Source of the DNA: JANQJD01 sp965601685
Lineage (GTDB): Bacteria; Pseudomonadota; Alphaproteobacteria; Rhodospirillales; Rhodospirillaceae
Direction: 5' to 3'
NCBI GenBank assembly: GCA_965601685.1
Contig: CBFCWI010000002.1
Location: 310,001-374,000 of the forward strand
DNA length: 64,000 nucleotides
The notes beneath the pieces were generated by a model. The model ran no database searches and was not told where the DNA came from. It saw nothing but the letters and a program-made list of their open reading frames with translations. A program made the translations under genes and the position numbers. Shown piece by piece: positions 18,264 through 26,976 of the stretch. Numbering within the stretch: the first letter of the stretch is position 1; every line of letters begins with the position of its first letter.

Positions 18264-18706
18264 ACCAGTGCGTCCTCAGACCTTTGCGCAGCCGTCAAGG
18301 ATAGTAGAGTTTTCTCTCTTCTAGCACCCTTTTTGTTTAGCACAGCGCCATTGACTCCTGTATGCCGAGAGATTCCAAGCCGCCGGACGGCCGTTTGCAA
18401 ATCAGCGAATAGGTCGCCGTAAAGACGGCCTAGAGCCTCAGCGCGGCCAATCAGAACGAGATCGTAACCCGCTTGAAGCTCATTGGGCAAGACGGCCGCT
18501 GCCACCGCCCGTAGACGCCTCCGGATCCGGTTACGCTTCACGGCATTGCCAACCTTGCGGCTGACAGTAAACCCCACCCGCACGATTGGCTGGAGCGCGA
18601 TAGTTGGAGCCGCTTGCAGAATCAGACCTGGCATCACCTGCTTACACTGTACCCTGGCAATGCGGATAAAGTCTGCCCGCTGCTTGAGGCGGACCAACAC
18701 AGGCAT
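18260..18706 (-). CDS. rnpA: ribonuclease P protein component
   Basis: RnpA is the protein cofactor of RNase P, which matures tRNA 5' ends. The 148-residue product has the family signature in IVRVGFTVSRKVGNAVKRNR followed by IRRRLRAVAAAVLP, plus the N-terminal LKQRADFIRI. The C-terminal 30 residues are an extension rich in basic residues. It lies 15 bases downstream of rpmH and overlaps yidD. Confidence 0.93.
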   Translation of the reverse strand: MPVLVRLKQRADFIRIARVQCKQVMPGLILQAAPTIALQPIVRVGFTVSRKVGNAVKRNRIRRRLRAVAAAVLPNELQAGYDLVLIGRAEALGRLYGDLFADLQTAVRRLGISRHTGVNGAVLNKKGARREKTLLSLTAAQRSEDALV

Positions 18707-18721
18707 ATCGTGTTCCGCCTT

Positions 18722-18856
18722 TCATGCAGACAGACGCTTGCGACCTTTGGCCCGGCGATTGTTGATCACGCGGCGCCCGCCCACTGTGGCCATACGAGCA
18801 CGAAAACCATGCCGCCGGGCGCGGACAAGCCTACTCGGTTGATAAGTACGCTTCAC
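18722..18856 (-). CDS. rpmH: 50S ribosomal protein L34
   Basis: This 44-residue protein is a complete L34. It begins with (V/M)KRTYQPSRLVRARRHGF, continues RARMATVGGRRVINNRRA, and ends KGRKRLSA. It starts with GTG, preceded by ggag about eight bases upstream. It is first in the rpmH-rnpA-yidD-yidC-engB-argB set and is preceded by a good promoter. Confidence 0.95.
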   Translation of the reverse strand: MKRTYQPSRLVRARRHGFRARMATVGGRRVINNRRAKGRKRLSA

Positions 18857-18894
18857 GAGTCCCACTCCGTGCAATCCTTGGCAACAGGCCTGCT

Positions 18895-18923
18895 GTATAA
18901 TGTCAGACCAGGCACAAAGTCAA
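18895..18923 (-). promoter_or_regulatory. sigma-70-type promoter of the rpmH operon
   Basis: Reading the minus strand, TTGACT (18918-18923) is followed after exactly 17 bases by TTATAC (18895-18900), or TATACA with an 18-base spacer. The expected start point is about 30 bases before the rpmH GTG. Spacing, match and position all agree, which makes this the best promoter in the window. Confidence 0.6.
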
Positions 18924-19104
18924 TGAAAATACCCCTTATCATGATGACAGATTGAGAAACCATTCTGCATGCGTTTTCAAACGCGCAGACTCCAATGCTG
19001 ATTGGCACACCAATAATCGTACACTGCAGCCTGACTAGAACTCTGAGACACTGCTCAGTACTCTCTCAAGTGAATCAAAAGCTGAGTCGCTTGTGTCGCA
19101 TAGA

Positions 19105-19129
19105 CCTGTGGTGTAACAGACACCACAGG
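19105..19129 (-). terminator. perfect 10-bp hairpin downstream of the phosphatidyltransferase gene
   Basis: The arms 19105-19114 and 19120-19129 pair perfectly around a five-base loop, 12 bases after the stop of the minus-strand gene at 19142. There is no T-run directly after the hairpin on the minus strand. On the plus strand a short T-rich stretch (ttttatt) follows about 12 bases on. It may be a factor-dependent or degraded terminator, or an RNA 3'-end stabiliser. Confidence 0.5.
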
Positions 19130-19141
19130 ATAGGGCTGGTT

Positions 19142-19759
19142 TTATTGATTGTGTAAATTTATATAATTTTCAACAAAAGATCCGTGATCGTTATTAGCGA
19201 GAGCCGCGCGGCCCCAAGTCCAGCTGTAAGCCACAGCGGACAGAACAGCAGTTACACCGACGACGCAGAGCATAGGATCTAGAATCGGTTCTACATCTAT
19301 GCCAAGTCCATATCCACCCAGTAGCATTCCAGCAAGAAAGATTTGTCCAAGCGTGTTTAGCTTACTAATAACGAGTGGCTGCATACGTATATTGCCGATA
19401 ATGAGCTCGTAGAAAATAGCGCCGCCTATAATCAGACAATCACGCAACACGACTAAAGCAACCAGCCAGCGCGGCAGATAGCCAGCAAAGCCCATAGCGA
19501 CATAGACTCCTACGAGCAAGGCTTTATCGGCTAGAGGGTCGAGGTAGCTCCCGATGCGTGTGCAGGCATTGAGCATCTTGGCGAGAGCGCCATCAGCGGC
19601 ATCAGTCACAGCAGCGGCCGTAAATAGCCAGAAAGCAACCGCCAGCATACCTTCATGAATCATCCATACTGCCAAAGGTGCTACTAAAAGACGCATAATC
19701 GTCAGACCGTTTGGGATCGCTTTGACGTAATATGCCGACTTTCGCTCTCTCTGTCCCAT
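19142..19759 (-). CDS. CDP-alcohol phosphatidyltransferase family protein
   Basis: This integral membrane enzyme transfers a phosphatidyl group from CDP-diacylglycerol to an alcohol. The diagnostic motif D-x2-DG-x2-A-x8-G-x3-D-x3-D is present in DAADGALAKMLNACTRIG followed by SYLDPLADK. About five hydrophobic segments follow one another through 205 residues. In related alphaproteobacteria this gene sits beside a DUF2066 gene and purM, as it does here. Phosphatidylglycerophosphate synthase is the most common function of such proteins, but the substrate cannot be fixed from sequence. It lies 10 bases downstream of the DUF2066 gene. Confidence 0.85.
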   Translation of the reverse strand: MGQRERKSAYYVKAIPNGLTIMRLLVAPLAVWMIHEGMLAVAFWLFTAAAVTDAADGALAKMLNACTRIGSYLDPLADKALLVGVYVAMGFAGYLPRWLVALVVLRDCLIIGGAIFYELIIGNIRMQPLVISKLNTLGQIFLAGMLLGGYGLGIDVEPILDPMLCVVGVTAVLSAVAYSWTWGRAALANNDHGSFVENYINLHNQ

Positions 19760-19769
19760 CGGGTCCTAC

Positions 19770-20912
19770 TTAATCTACAGGAAGCGCTACAGTCCGCCAG
19801 AGGCGCCGTACCGACCCACGACCGCCTAGCTTCAGACCGTGCTGAGCCAGGGCAGCCGCAAGCCGGACCTCTTCTCCAACGTACCAGAGTGTAAGCTGGA
19901 GTTGTACGCGAGTCAGAGCCTGCAACTCCGCACGAATGATCATGGGGATGCCCCCAAGACCACGCCGCACCAAAAACCAATCCGCTTGGGAGGCGACTGT
20001 CAGTACAACAGTTAGCACCTGTTCCTGCTCACGCCTAGCCGCCACCCATATCGTGTGTTGCTGGCGCCAGTCTGTCTCCAGATGATTCAGCACAGTCCAG
20101 ACAGCCCTGTCAAGCACGTTCTCTAAAGATTCATCTGTGGTGCCGATAATGCGTTCTATCAGTAGTGGTGTCATGTCTTCTGGATGGAAACTGCGTATTC
20201 CTACTATATTGAGTCGTTGATTTTTGCCAGCGTGAATAACGATAGCCTGCAGCACTACAGCATGCTCAATGGTATGCCAATGACGCGCCATAGCTTTCCA
20301 AGCTACCGCATCTACCATGATGGCTTGTTCCGGAATCGTTTGTTCCATTGTATGGCTGGACGGTACGATAATTGTTGGAATCAACCTGTTGATATGAGTC
20401 TGCTTTTTCCACGATTGCCACCACAGATTGTCTCTGGACAACACATATGGTATAACAGACGTTGATTCCTGAAACAGCGGGATAATCAGAACTGGACGAG
20501 TCGGCGGCTCGATATAGGACACGCCAAGCACCCTTAGATAGGTCTGCACCGCTTCCGGCCTGAAGTGAACGGAGAACCGGGCTGCATAACGCATGGGAGT
20601 AGTCTTTTCTGCCTCGATTGCAATATCACGTACCAGTCCATGGATGATGCGGCTGCTGATCTGAGTTGGCAGGAGGGCATGGTCAGCAGGTATGGTCAGC
20701 CGTTCTAGCAGCTGTCTGGCAGCTTTGGCTTCAGCCTTGGCGAAGGCACGTTGCTGTGCCTCAGCCGGAGAGGAACCAGTGACGTCGACAAAAACATCGC
20801 TGATGATGCAACTGCTCTGCTCTTCAGCCACTGGAGCAGCCATACCTAATAAGCCTGACCGGCTTAATAGGCTGACGAAAATAAGAATCGCGGACAGCCA
20901 CGTGACAGTCAT
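19770..20912 (-). CDS. DUF2066 domain protein, probably exported
   Basis: The function of this family is unknown. The 380-residue product starts with a hydrophobic segment that looks like a signal peptide (LSAILIFVSLLSRSGLLGMA, then a possible cut near APVAEE). Next come the DUF2066-type region VDVTGSSPAEAQQRAFAKAE and LLERLTIPADHALLP. The gene is divergent from purM, 64 bases away, and is followed closely by the phosphatidyltransferase gene. That order is conserved in related genomes and suggests a role in the cell envelope, which is inference only. Confidence 0.75.
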   Translation of the reverse strand: MTVTWLSAILIFVSLLSRSGLLGMAAPVAEEQSSCIISDVFVDVTGSSPAEAQQRAFAKAEAKAARQLLERLTIPADHALLPTQISSRIIHGLVRDIAIEAEKTTPMRYAARFSVHFRPEAVQTYLRVLGVSYIEPPTRPVLIIPLFQESTSVIPYVLSRDNLWWQSWKKQTHINRLIPTIIVPSSHTMEQTIPEQAIMVDAVAWKAMARHWHTIEHAVVLQAIVIHAGKNQRLNIVGIRSFHPEDMTPLLIERIIGTTDESLENVLDRAVWTVLNHLETDWRQQHTIWVAARREQEQVLTVVLTVASQADWFLVRRGLGGIPMIIRAELQALTRVQLQLTLWYVGEEVRLAAALAQHGLKLGGRGSVRRLWRTVALPVD

Positions 20913-20976
20913 TGCAAACTCGTCTGAAGAGAGTATATTAGCTTAGCGCATAAGTGTTGTGTGATGTTGCAAGATA

Positions 20977-22074
20977 ATGCAGATGCCATTTTTCCTCGCG
21001 CGTGCTGACGCTCCTGCATTCAGCTACACAGATGTGGGTGTGAATATTGACGCGGGTAATGCCCTAGTCCAGGCCATTCAACCTTTTGCCAAAAGTACAG
21101 CACGCGCTGGCGCCACCGCCCGGCTGGGTGGGTTCGGGGCTCTGTTTGATCTCAAAGAGGCTGGTTATCGGGATCCAATTCTGGTAGCGGCAACAGATGG
21201 CATAGGCACTAAGCTGAAGGTTGCGCGAGCAGTTGACAATTTTGAGACGGTTGGGGTTGATTTAGTTGCAATGTCAGTGAACGACCTGGTCGTTCAGGGT
21301 GCTGAACCTCTGTTTTTCCTAGATTATCTTGCAACTAGCCGCTTGGATACTAAGATGGCGACACAAATTGTGGCTAGCATTGCGGAAGGTTGTCGTCAGG
21401 CTGGGTGCGCCTTAATCGGCGGCGAGACTGCGGAGATGCCTGGTACATATGCTGATGGAGATTATGACTTAGCTGGTTTCGCAGTTGGGGCGGTTGAACG
21501 TAAGGCTTTGGTGACAGGCGAGACAGTAGTGCCTGGAGACGTGGTGCTCGGGCTGGCATCTAGTGGTCTACACGCTAACGGTTATTCCATGGTGAGACAT
21601 ATAGTGAACACAAAGGGTTTATTCTATACAGATCCAGCACCATTCGCATCTGGTTGGACTCTAGGAGAAGCATTGCTAGTGCCGACTCGTATCTATGTCG
21701 GGCCTTGTCTCTCCCTGATTCGGGCAGGCTTGGTAAAAGCACTCGCTCATATCACAGGCGGTGGTCTGCTAGAGAATATTCCCCGTGTCATACCAGATTC
21801 CTGTGCTGTGACGCTCGATGCCACCGCCTGGCCACTGCCACAGGTATTTCGCTGGCTGGTGTTAACAGGTTGTGTGTCTCTACCAGAAATGGTGCGTATC
21901 TTCAATTGTGGCATTGGTATGGTTGCTATCGTGCCTGCATTTGCAACTGGAGAAGCTATTTCCCTGTTGGCTGAGAACGCTGTCCCATCATTCCCAATCG
22001 GCAGCATTATAGCCCGTGGTAGTCAGGAAGTATCGGTTACGATTACCGGTATGGAGGGAGCGTGGCAAGGTTGA
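20977..22074 (+). CDS. purM: phosphoribosylformylglycinamidine cyclo-ligase (AIR synthetase)
   Basis: PurM closes the imidazole ring in purine synthesis. The 365-residue product has SYTDVGVNIDAGNALV at the start, LVAATDGIGTKLKVA, DLVAMSVNDLVVQGAEPLFF, CALIGGETAEMPG, GLASSGLHANGYSMVR, and HITGGGLLENIPR. FNCGIGMVAIV follows near the end. It overlaps purN by 13 bases, so the two steps are coupled in one operon. The leader is short because DUF2066 diverges 64 bases away. Confidence 0.95.
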   Translation: MQMPFFLARADAPAFSYTDVGVNIDAGNALVQAIQPFAKSTARAGATARLGGFGALFDLKEAGYRDPILVAATDGIGTKLKVARAVDNFETVGVDLVAMSVNDLVVQGAEPLFFLDYLATSRLDTKMATQIVASIAEGCRQAGCALIGGETAEMPGTYADGDYDLAGFAVGAVERKALVTGETVVPGDVVLGLASSGLHANGYSMVRHIVNTKGLFYTDPAPFASGWTLGEALLVPTRIYVGPCLSLIRAGLVKALAHITGGGLLENIPRVIPDSCAVTLDATAWPLPQVFRWLVLTGCVSLPEMVRIFNCGIGMVAIVPAFATGEAISLLAENAVPSFPIGSIIARGSQEVSVTITGMEGAWQG

Positions 22075-22736
22075 AGGTCGCAGTCCTGATTTCCGGCAAG
22101 GGATCGAACTTGCAAGCCCTCATTCAGGCTGCTACTGCACCGGACTTTCCGACAGAAGTCATACATGTGATTTCCAACGTTTCTGGTGCTCAAGGCTTAG
22201 CTTACGCTATCAGAGCTGGTATTCCCGCGACTGTCATAGACCATCGTGATCATACCAATCGCTTAGCTTTCGAGTCTGTGCTTGATCTCTGTCTGCGTGC
22301 TGCCGGAACAGAGTTGATATGCCTAGCAGGGTTCATGCGCTTGTTGACAGCTGACTTTGTAGCAGCGTGGCAGGACAGGATCCTGAATATTCATCCTTCT
22401 TTACTACCAGCCTTCACGGGACTTCACACTCACAAGCGTGTTTTAGAAGCTGGTGTACGTTTTACTGGGTGTACCGTCCATTTTGTCAGACCTGCTGTAG
22501 ACGCGGGACCCATTATTGCTCAAGCGGTTGTTCCCGTTCTGCCTGAGGACACTTCAGATCTCCTGGCGGCACGAGTCCTTGAGGCTGAACATCGCCTTTA
22601 TCCTCTTGCCTTAGAATTAGTTGCAACAGGACGAGCTCGTGTCAGAAGAGACGTGGTAGACATTGACGGAGCCAAGTCCCTCCCGTCCCAACAGTCATGC
22701 TTCAACCCCGAGGGGCTACGAAGAGGAGCGCTATGA
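22062..22736 (+). CDS. purN: phosphoribosylglycinamide formyltransferase
   Basis: PurN formylates GAR using 10-formyltetrahydrofolate. The 224-residue protein has VAVLISGKGSNLQALI, the folate-binding LAGFMRLLTADFV, and the catalytic triad region ILNIHPSLLPAFTGLHTH, followed by TGCTVHFVRPAVDAGPIIAQ. It starts with GTG within the end of purM. The final 20 residues extend past the conserved core. The stop codon lies inside an 11-base tandem duplication (22733-22754). Confidence 0.95.
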   Translation: MARLKVAVLISGKGSNLQALIQAATAPDFPTEVIHVISNVSGAQGLAYAIRAGIPATVIDHRDHTNRLAFESVLDLCLRAAGTELICLAGFMRLLTADFVAAWQDRILNIHPSLLPAFTGLHTHKRVLEAGVRFTGCTVHFVRPAVDAGPIIAQAVVPVLPEDTSDLLAARVLEAEHRLYPLALELVATGRARVRRDVVDIDGAKSLPSQQSCFNPEGLRRGAL

Positions 22737-22754
22737 GGGAATGATGAGGGAATG
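22733..22754 (+). repeat. 11-bp tandem duplication across the purN stop codon
   Basis: The unit atgagggaatg occurs twice back to back (22733-22743 and 22744-22754), and a partial third unit follows. The purN TGA at 22734-22736 is in the first copy. Confidence 0.85.
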
Positions 22755-22779
22755 AGGGAGGCCCTGTCCCAGAAGACGC

Positions 22780-23799
22780 TCACGCTCCATAGCAGCCCAA
22801 GCCGTTTTCAGTACGGAAGGGACGAGTCAGCAGGCTGTGGATGACCCTATCGATAGGTTCATCCTGATTGAGAACACTGCGTACGGCCCAACAAATCGGC
22901 ATCTCGACTGCTAGAATCTTGGCACGCTCGACTACCGCAGCGGCGCTATATACTCCTTCTGTCACAGAACGGCGGCTTACCAGAATCTCAGTCAGGCTCG
23001 CTCCCTGGCCTAGGGCCACACCAAGTGAAAAATTGCGAGACTGTATACTGTTCGCTGTTAGAATCAAGTCGCCTAAGCCTGATAATCCCATCAGGGTTTC
23101 CGCCTGTGCACCGACGGCCACTGCTAAACGAACTATTTCTGCCAGACCACGAGTTGTCAGGGCTGCACGGGCATTCTCTCCTAGAGCGCGACCCTCAACA
23201 ATTCCACAGCCAATAGCCAGTACGTTCTTAACTGCTCCTCCAATCTCTGCGCCTAGGACATCATGAGACAGGTAGAGACGGAGTGCGGACGTTCCGAGTG
23301 TCCTAATGAGAGCGCGGCCCAGTCCCAGATCCTGGCAGGCGAGAGTCAGTGCCGTTGGCAGGCCACGAGCGACTTCAGCAGCAAAACTCGGTCCTGACAG
23401 AACGGCTATAGTTGCTGCTGGCAAAGTCTCGCCTATGATCTCGTGCATCAGGGCGTTGGTATAACGTTCGATTCCCTTGGCGCAGATGATGACCGGTATA
23501 CCTGACCGCCAGTGAGGAGCGAATTGAGTACAGACGGCGCGCAGGTACTGTGCTGGTACTGCCAACAGAATAGCATCGCACGTCCTTGCGACCGCAGCTG
23601 GGTCCGTAGTCGGGTATAAAGTTCTCTTGTCCAGTGGTAAGCGCACGCCAGGAAGATAAGGACTCTCATGATTTGCAACTAGCATCGCTTCTGTCGTTGG
23701 GCTATGCACCCAGAGCATGACATGCTTGCCGGCGCGGTAGGTAGTAAGAGCAAGAGCGGTTCCCCAAGCGCCAGCGCCGACGACACCAATTTGATTCAT
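22780..23799 (-). CDS. gpsA: NAD(P)-dependent glycerol-3-phosphate dehydrogenase
   Basis: GpsA makes sn-glycerol 3-phosphate for phospholipids. The 339-residue product has the Rossmann motif VGAGAWGTALALT, LLAVPAQYLR, ICAKGIER, LSGPSFAAEVARGLPTA, EIGGAVKNVLAIGCGIVEG, GLSGLGDLILTA and SRNFSLG. All family signatures are intact. It converges on purN and is followed upstream by dnaQ on the same strand. Confidence 0.95.
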   Translation of the reverse strand: MNQIGVVGAGAWGTALALTTYRAGKHVMLWVHSPTTEAMLVANHESPYLPGVRLPLDKRTLYPTTDPAAVARTCDAILLAVPAQYLRAVCTQFAPHWRSGIPVIICAKGIERYTNALMHEIIGETLPAATIAVLSGPSFAAEVARGLPTALTLACQDLGLGRALIRTLGTSALRLYLSHDVLGAEIGGAVKNVLAIGCGIVEGRALGENARAALTTRGLAEIVRLAVAVGAQAETLMGLSGLGDLILTANSIQSRNFSLGVALGQGASLTEILVSRRSVTEGVYSAAAVVERAKILAVEMPICWAVRSVLNQDEPIDRVIHSLLTRPFRTENGLGCYGA

Positions 23800-23836
23800 C
23801 CCGTCATAACTCGCAATGAAAGTACATATGTCAGCT

Positions 23837-24508
23837 CTATTGTTCCCACAAGGGATTCTTTAACGTAGAGACTAACTCCACGTGTGCCTCCAGTTCCTCT
23901 GGAGAGGCCGTATGCGAACGGGCGGGGCGATAAGGCCGATCTACAACGGCAGTCGTTACCACAGCGACCTTGGGAATTGCTAGGGTCAATTTTGGTTCCC
24001 GACCACCGATTAACTCAAGATAGATCGCGGCTAAAAGTTGTGAATCTAGGAGAGCACCGTGAACTGTCCGGCTGGAATTGTCGATAGAAAATCGCCTACA
24101 TAGGCTATCTAAACTGACTTGCGCTCCAGGAAAGCGCCGACGTGCCATAGCGACTGTATCGACCACTCGGCTCATGGACAAAGAAGGCAGCCCACAACGT
24201 TGCAGTTCTGTATTAAGGAATTTTATGTCAAACGCGGCGTTGTGGATGATGAGCGTTGCATCACAGAGAAATGCGAGGAAGGACTCTGCAATGTCGGAAA
24301 AGAGCGGTTGGCTCGCCAGGAAGGTTGAAGAGAGGCCATGTATAGCCTTTGCATCAGCTGGTACATCCCGCTCCGGGTTGATGTACCACTGACGATGGTT
24401 GCCAGTGGGTATGTGATTGACTAATTCGATACAGCCGATTTCCACGACGCGGTGACCATCTGCAGGGTTGAGACCTGTCGTTTCAGTATCGAGAACAACT
24501 TCACGCAT
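23837..24508 (-). CDS. dnaQ: DNA polymerase III epsilon subunit (3'-5' proofreading exonuclease)
   Basis: DnaQ is the proofreading exonuclease of the replicase. The 223-residue protein has the DEDDh motifs: VLDTETTGL (ExoI), HNAAFDIKFLN (ExoII) and HGALLDSQLLAAIY (ExoIII). It overlaps coaE by eight bases, the usual coaE-dnaQ pairing of Alphaproteobacteria. secB, often next to it, is not here; gpsA follows instead. Confidence 0.94.
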   Translation of the reverse strand: MREVVLDTETTGLNPADGHRVVEIGCIELVNHIPTGNHRQWYINPERDVPADAKAIHGLSSTFLASQPLFSDIAESFLAFLCDATLIIHNAAFDIKFLNTELQRCGLPSLSMSRVVDTVAMARRRFPGAQVSLDSLCRRFSIDNSSRTVHGALLDSQLLAAIYLELIGGREPKLTLAIPKVAVVTTAVVDRPYRPARSHTASPEELEAHVELVSTLKNPLWEQ

Positions 24509-25148
24509 AATGACGCCCTTGCCGTGACATGCCTGATAATGGACGAGGTGGCCAGTGGTGGGAAGGGCACATACGTGCGATGCCTATAACCCGCATGAGA
24601 CAGCGCACGGTTGCACGCAACCCGAGTCCTGTTGGTACGACGAAATGAGCCCGGCGTCGTTTCTCAATCTCTGGAGTCTGACGGAGTCGTATAGCTTCTA
24701 ACTTGTGTAGTGTCATACCTACGCGGCACAGGGCGCGTTGTGTCTGCAGGAACTGCGGTGCGGTGACAACAACGACTGTGTCACAGCGCTGCTCACTACA
24801 TGTTTCGAATAGTAATGGAATCTCAAGTGCTACAAGAGTAGTGTGCCGGGTTGCTGCACGTTGTAAAAAACGTTTTTCAGCTTGGCGAACCAGTGGATGC
24901 AGAATGGCTTCAAGCTGCCTTAGCTGAACAGGGTCTCCAAAAACTCTCGACCCAAGAGCTAATCTATCCACAACACCGTCTTGGATTGCGTCTGGAAAGG
25001 TGGCGGCGATGGTTGGCATCGCTGCACTGCTGAGCAAAGTATGAACAGCTGCGTCAGAATCGTACACAGGGATACCAAAACGCCGCAGCATAGTAGCAAC
25101 TGTACTTTTCCCCATGGCGATAGAGCCCGTGAGGCCCAAGATATGCAT
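24501..25148 (-). CDS. coaE: dephospho-CoA kinase
   Basis: CoaE performs the last step of coenzyme A synthesis, phosphorylating the ribose 3'-hydroxyl. The 215-residue protein has the P-loop LGLTGSIAMGKSTVATML, VYDSDAAVHTL, and EIPLLFET, then VVVVTAPQFLQTQR. It normally abuts aroE in this cluster, but here a 292-base spacer separates them. Confidence 0.93.
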   Translation of the reverse strand: MHILGLTGSIAMGKSTVATMLRRFGIPVYDSDAAVHTLLSSAAMPTIAATFPDAIQDGVVDRLALGSRVFGDPVQLRQLEAILHPLVRQAEKRFLQRAATRHTTLVALEIPLLFETCSEQRCDTVVVVTAPQFLQTQRALCRVGMTLHKLEAIRLRQTPEIEKRRRAHFVVPTGLGLRATVRCLMRVIGIARMCPSHHWPPRPLSGMSRQGRHYA

Positions 25149-25440
25149 ATGTCCTCACAAGAATCATCAAACCATAAACTTTGAGAGCGTTTTTCCAAAA
25201 AGATTACACAATTTTTGTTAGAAAAGTACCGGGAGTGCCCTTTGACACATGTTGCTGAGGTAGATCCGCAAGGGAACACCTATATTATACCAGTATGAGT
25301 GTTACAGGAATACTCTGTGAATGATCATACAAGTTGTCTTCTTTCAGAAGTTACTAGTATAACGTGATCATGCCAAGACCTCTGGCTGACCTACTGGGAG
25401 GGCCAGACTCAAGGAACGGGAAGACGAGTGTAGACTGATC

Positions 25441-26286
25441 CTATTCTAGCATGAAGGCTCGTAATTCTGCTGTCACTTCAGGATCAAGACTGAACCAAGC
25501 AGCAAAGCTAGGCCGAGCTTGGTGCAAGAGCATGCCGATGCCATCAACTATTGGGTTGCCACGTTCTGCAGCTATAGCGAGTAAATGTGTTTTCAACGGT
25601 GTGTAAACAGCATCCATGACTACGGCAGTTTCTGGAAGGGCTCCCAGGTCTATTTCCAGAGGTTGTGAATTCATCATACCTAAAGTTGTCGTATTCACTA
25701 GCAAAGAAGCTCCTGCTAGGATTTTTGCTCGCTCTGACCAGCTGATGATCTCAATGGGTCCACCGATGTCAGCGGCTAGTGTCTGAGCGCGTTGATACGA
25801 ACGGTTTACCAAGAATAGCTGCTGTACACCACCATCCACCAGGGCAGAGACAATGGCCCGTGCAGCACCGCCTGCCCCAAGGACAACGACTGGCCCATCA
25901 CATACACGCCAGTCTGGTCGATTCTCACGCAGATTCTCGGTGAAGCCGAAGCTATCAGTATTTGCACCAAGCAAGCGGCCACCATCAGCACAAACAATTG
26001 TGTTCACTGCGCCGATGCGGCGAGCAAGGGGAGTTGCCTCATCGACAATGGTAAGGGCTGCCTCTTTATGCGGCACTGTAACATTCATACCTTGGAATCC
26101 CGCTTTTCCTAGTGCCCTGACAACCTCAGAAAAATGACATGGCCGTACGGCGAGCGGTACATAAGCACCGTCTATGCCGTACCGTTTCAGCCACCAGCTA
26201 TGTAACCGAGGTGACCGTGAATGCCAGATTGGCCACCCTATCACGCCAGCCAGCTTTGTACCGCTCGTTCCTTTATGAAGCTGCAT
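25441..26286 (-). CDS. aroE: shikimate dehydrogenase (NADP+)
   Basis: AroE reduces 3-dehydroshikimate in aromatic amino acid synthesis. The 281-residue product shows GVIGWPIWHSRSPRLHSWWL, the catalytic lysine in GMNVTVPHKEAAL, NTDSFGF, VLGAGGAARAIVSAL, the cofactor motif NRSYQRA and LLVNTTTLGM. Its upstream side faces hemE across a 690-base gap where maf and the PPDK-regulator gene would normally lie. Confidence 0.94.
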   Translation of the reverse strand: MQLHKGTSGTKLAGVIGWPIWHSRSPRLHSWWLKRYGIDGAYVPLAVRPCHFSEVVRALGKAGFQGMNVTVPHKEAALTIVDEATPLARRIGAVNTIVCADGGRLLGANTDSFGFTENLRENRPDWRVCDGPVVVLGAGGAARAIVSALVDGGVQQLFLVNRSYQRAQTLAADIGGPIEIISWSERAKILAGASLLVNTTTLGMMNSQPLEIDLGALPETAVVMDAVYTPLKTHLLAIAAERGNPIVDGIGMLLHQARPSFAAWFSLDPEVTAELRAFMLE

Positions 26287-26976
26287 GTATACCTCCAGAC
26301 TCTCCTCACGAGACTACGGTCTTCTCTCCTGGTGCCGGGCATCATACTGTAAAATGGTCGCTACAGACGATCTGAAGACCGTGCTTCCTGGACCTCAGGC
26401 TTGACTGCCTCATAGTTGGTATGAGTCCTCCTTTGTGCGACAGCAAAGTGGCGAGCATCAAAACGACGCGAAATGTGTTGTTGGCCAGGTAGAGCAAGCA
26501 CATCCTCTGTGAAAGCTGAACCGGATAAACCGGGATGCAAGGGGTGCTATGTGACAGCAGGCCTCCTCCCTCATACATAGTAGGTAGGGAACAGATATTG
26601 TCTACAAGCGTACAAGAGCGAGGCCCTCAATGACCCTGTTGATCTGATTCTCAGCACAGCATAGGGGCAGGTGAAATCTCATGGATGAGCCCTGCACCTT
26701 CAGTTGCGTCGCTCGATTACTACTGGGGGTCAGACGGGGGAAAAGCCGTTTCGATGAGATTGGGATGGGTAGCAATCTCTCAATGGAATGCTGGGAGACA
26801 ATCACTTTTTCATAAAATGACTCTGGAGCTCTCACTTCATCATCCTTCTCTGCTTTCTCCCGCTCTATATCCATCTGCGTACAAAATATGTTACCCTCGA
26901 CACGCTGGTCTGGTACTATCATGCCTTATTCTTAGATCAGAGTGCGTTGTTGAGAAAAAACGTACACACGATACAG
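26287..26976. other. aroE-hemE divergent gap, candidate replication-origin locus
   Basis: This 690-base spacer separates minus-strand genes to its left from plus-strand genes to its right. In Caulobacter and Rickettsia the chromosomal origin lies beside hemE, between it and a DUF299-type gene. Here neither that gene nor maf is visible. I found no TTATCCACA-type DnaA box, no TTAA-N7-TTAA CtrA site and no AT-rich unwinding element. The overlapping frames at 26342-26578 and 26602-26922 resemble nothing. The origin reading is therefore positional only. Confidence 0.35.

Noticed and set aside
24964..24972. ctatccaca, one base off a DnaA box
   Set aside because: A single near-match inside the coaE coding sequence; no second box is nearby.
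26602..26922. minus-strand frame tested as a Maf remnant
   Set aside because: No Maf signature (LASASPRR or PADIDE) is visible in any frame of the gap.
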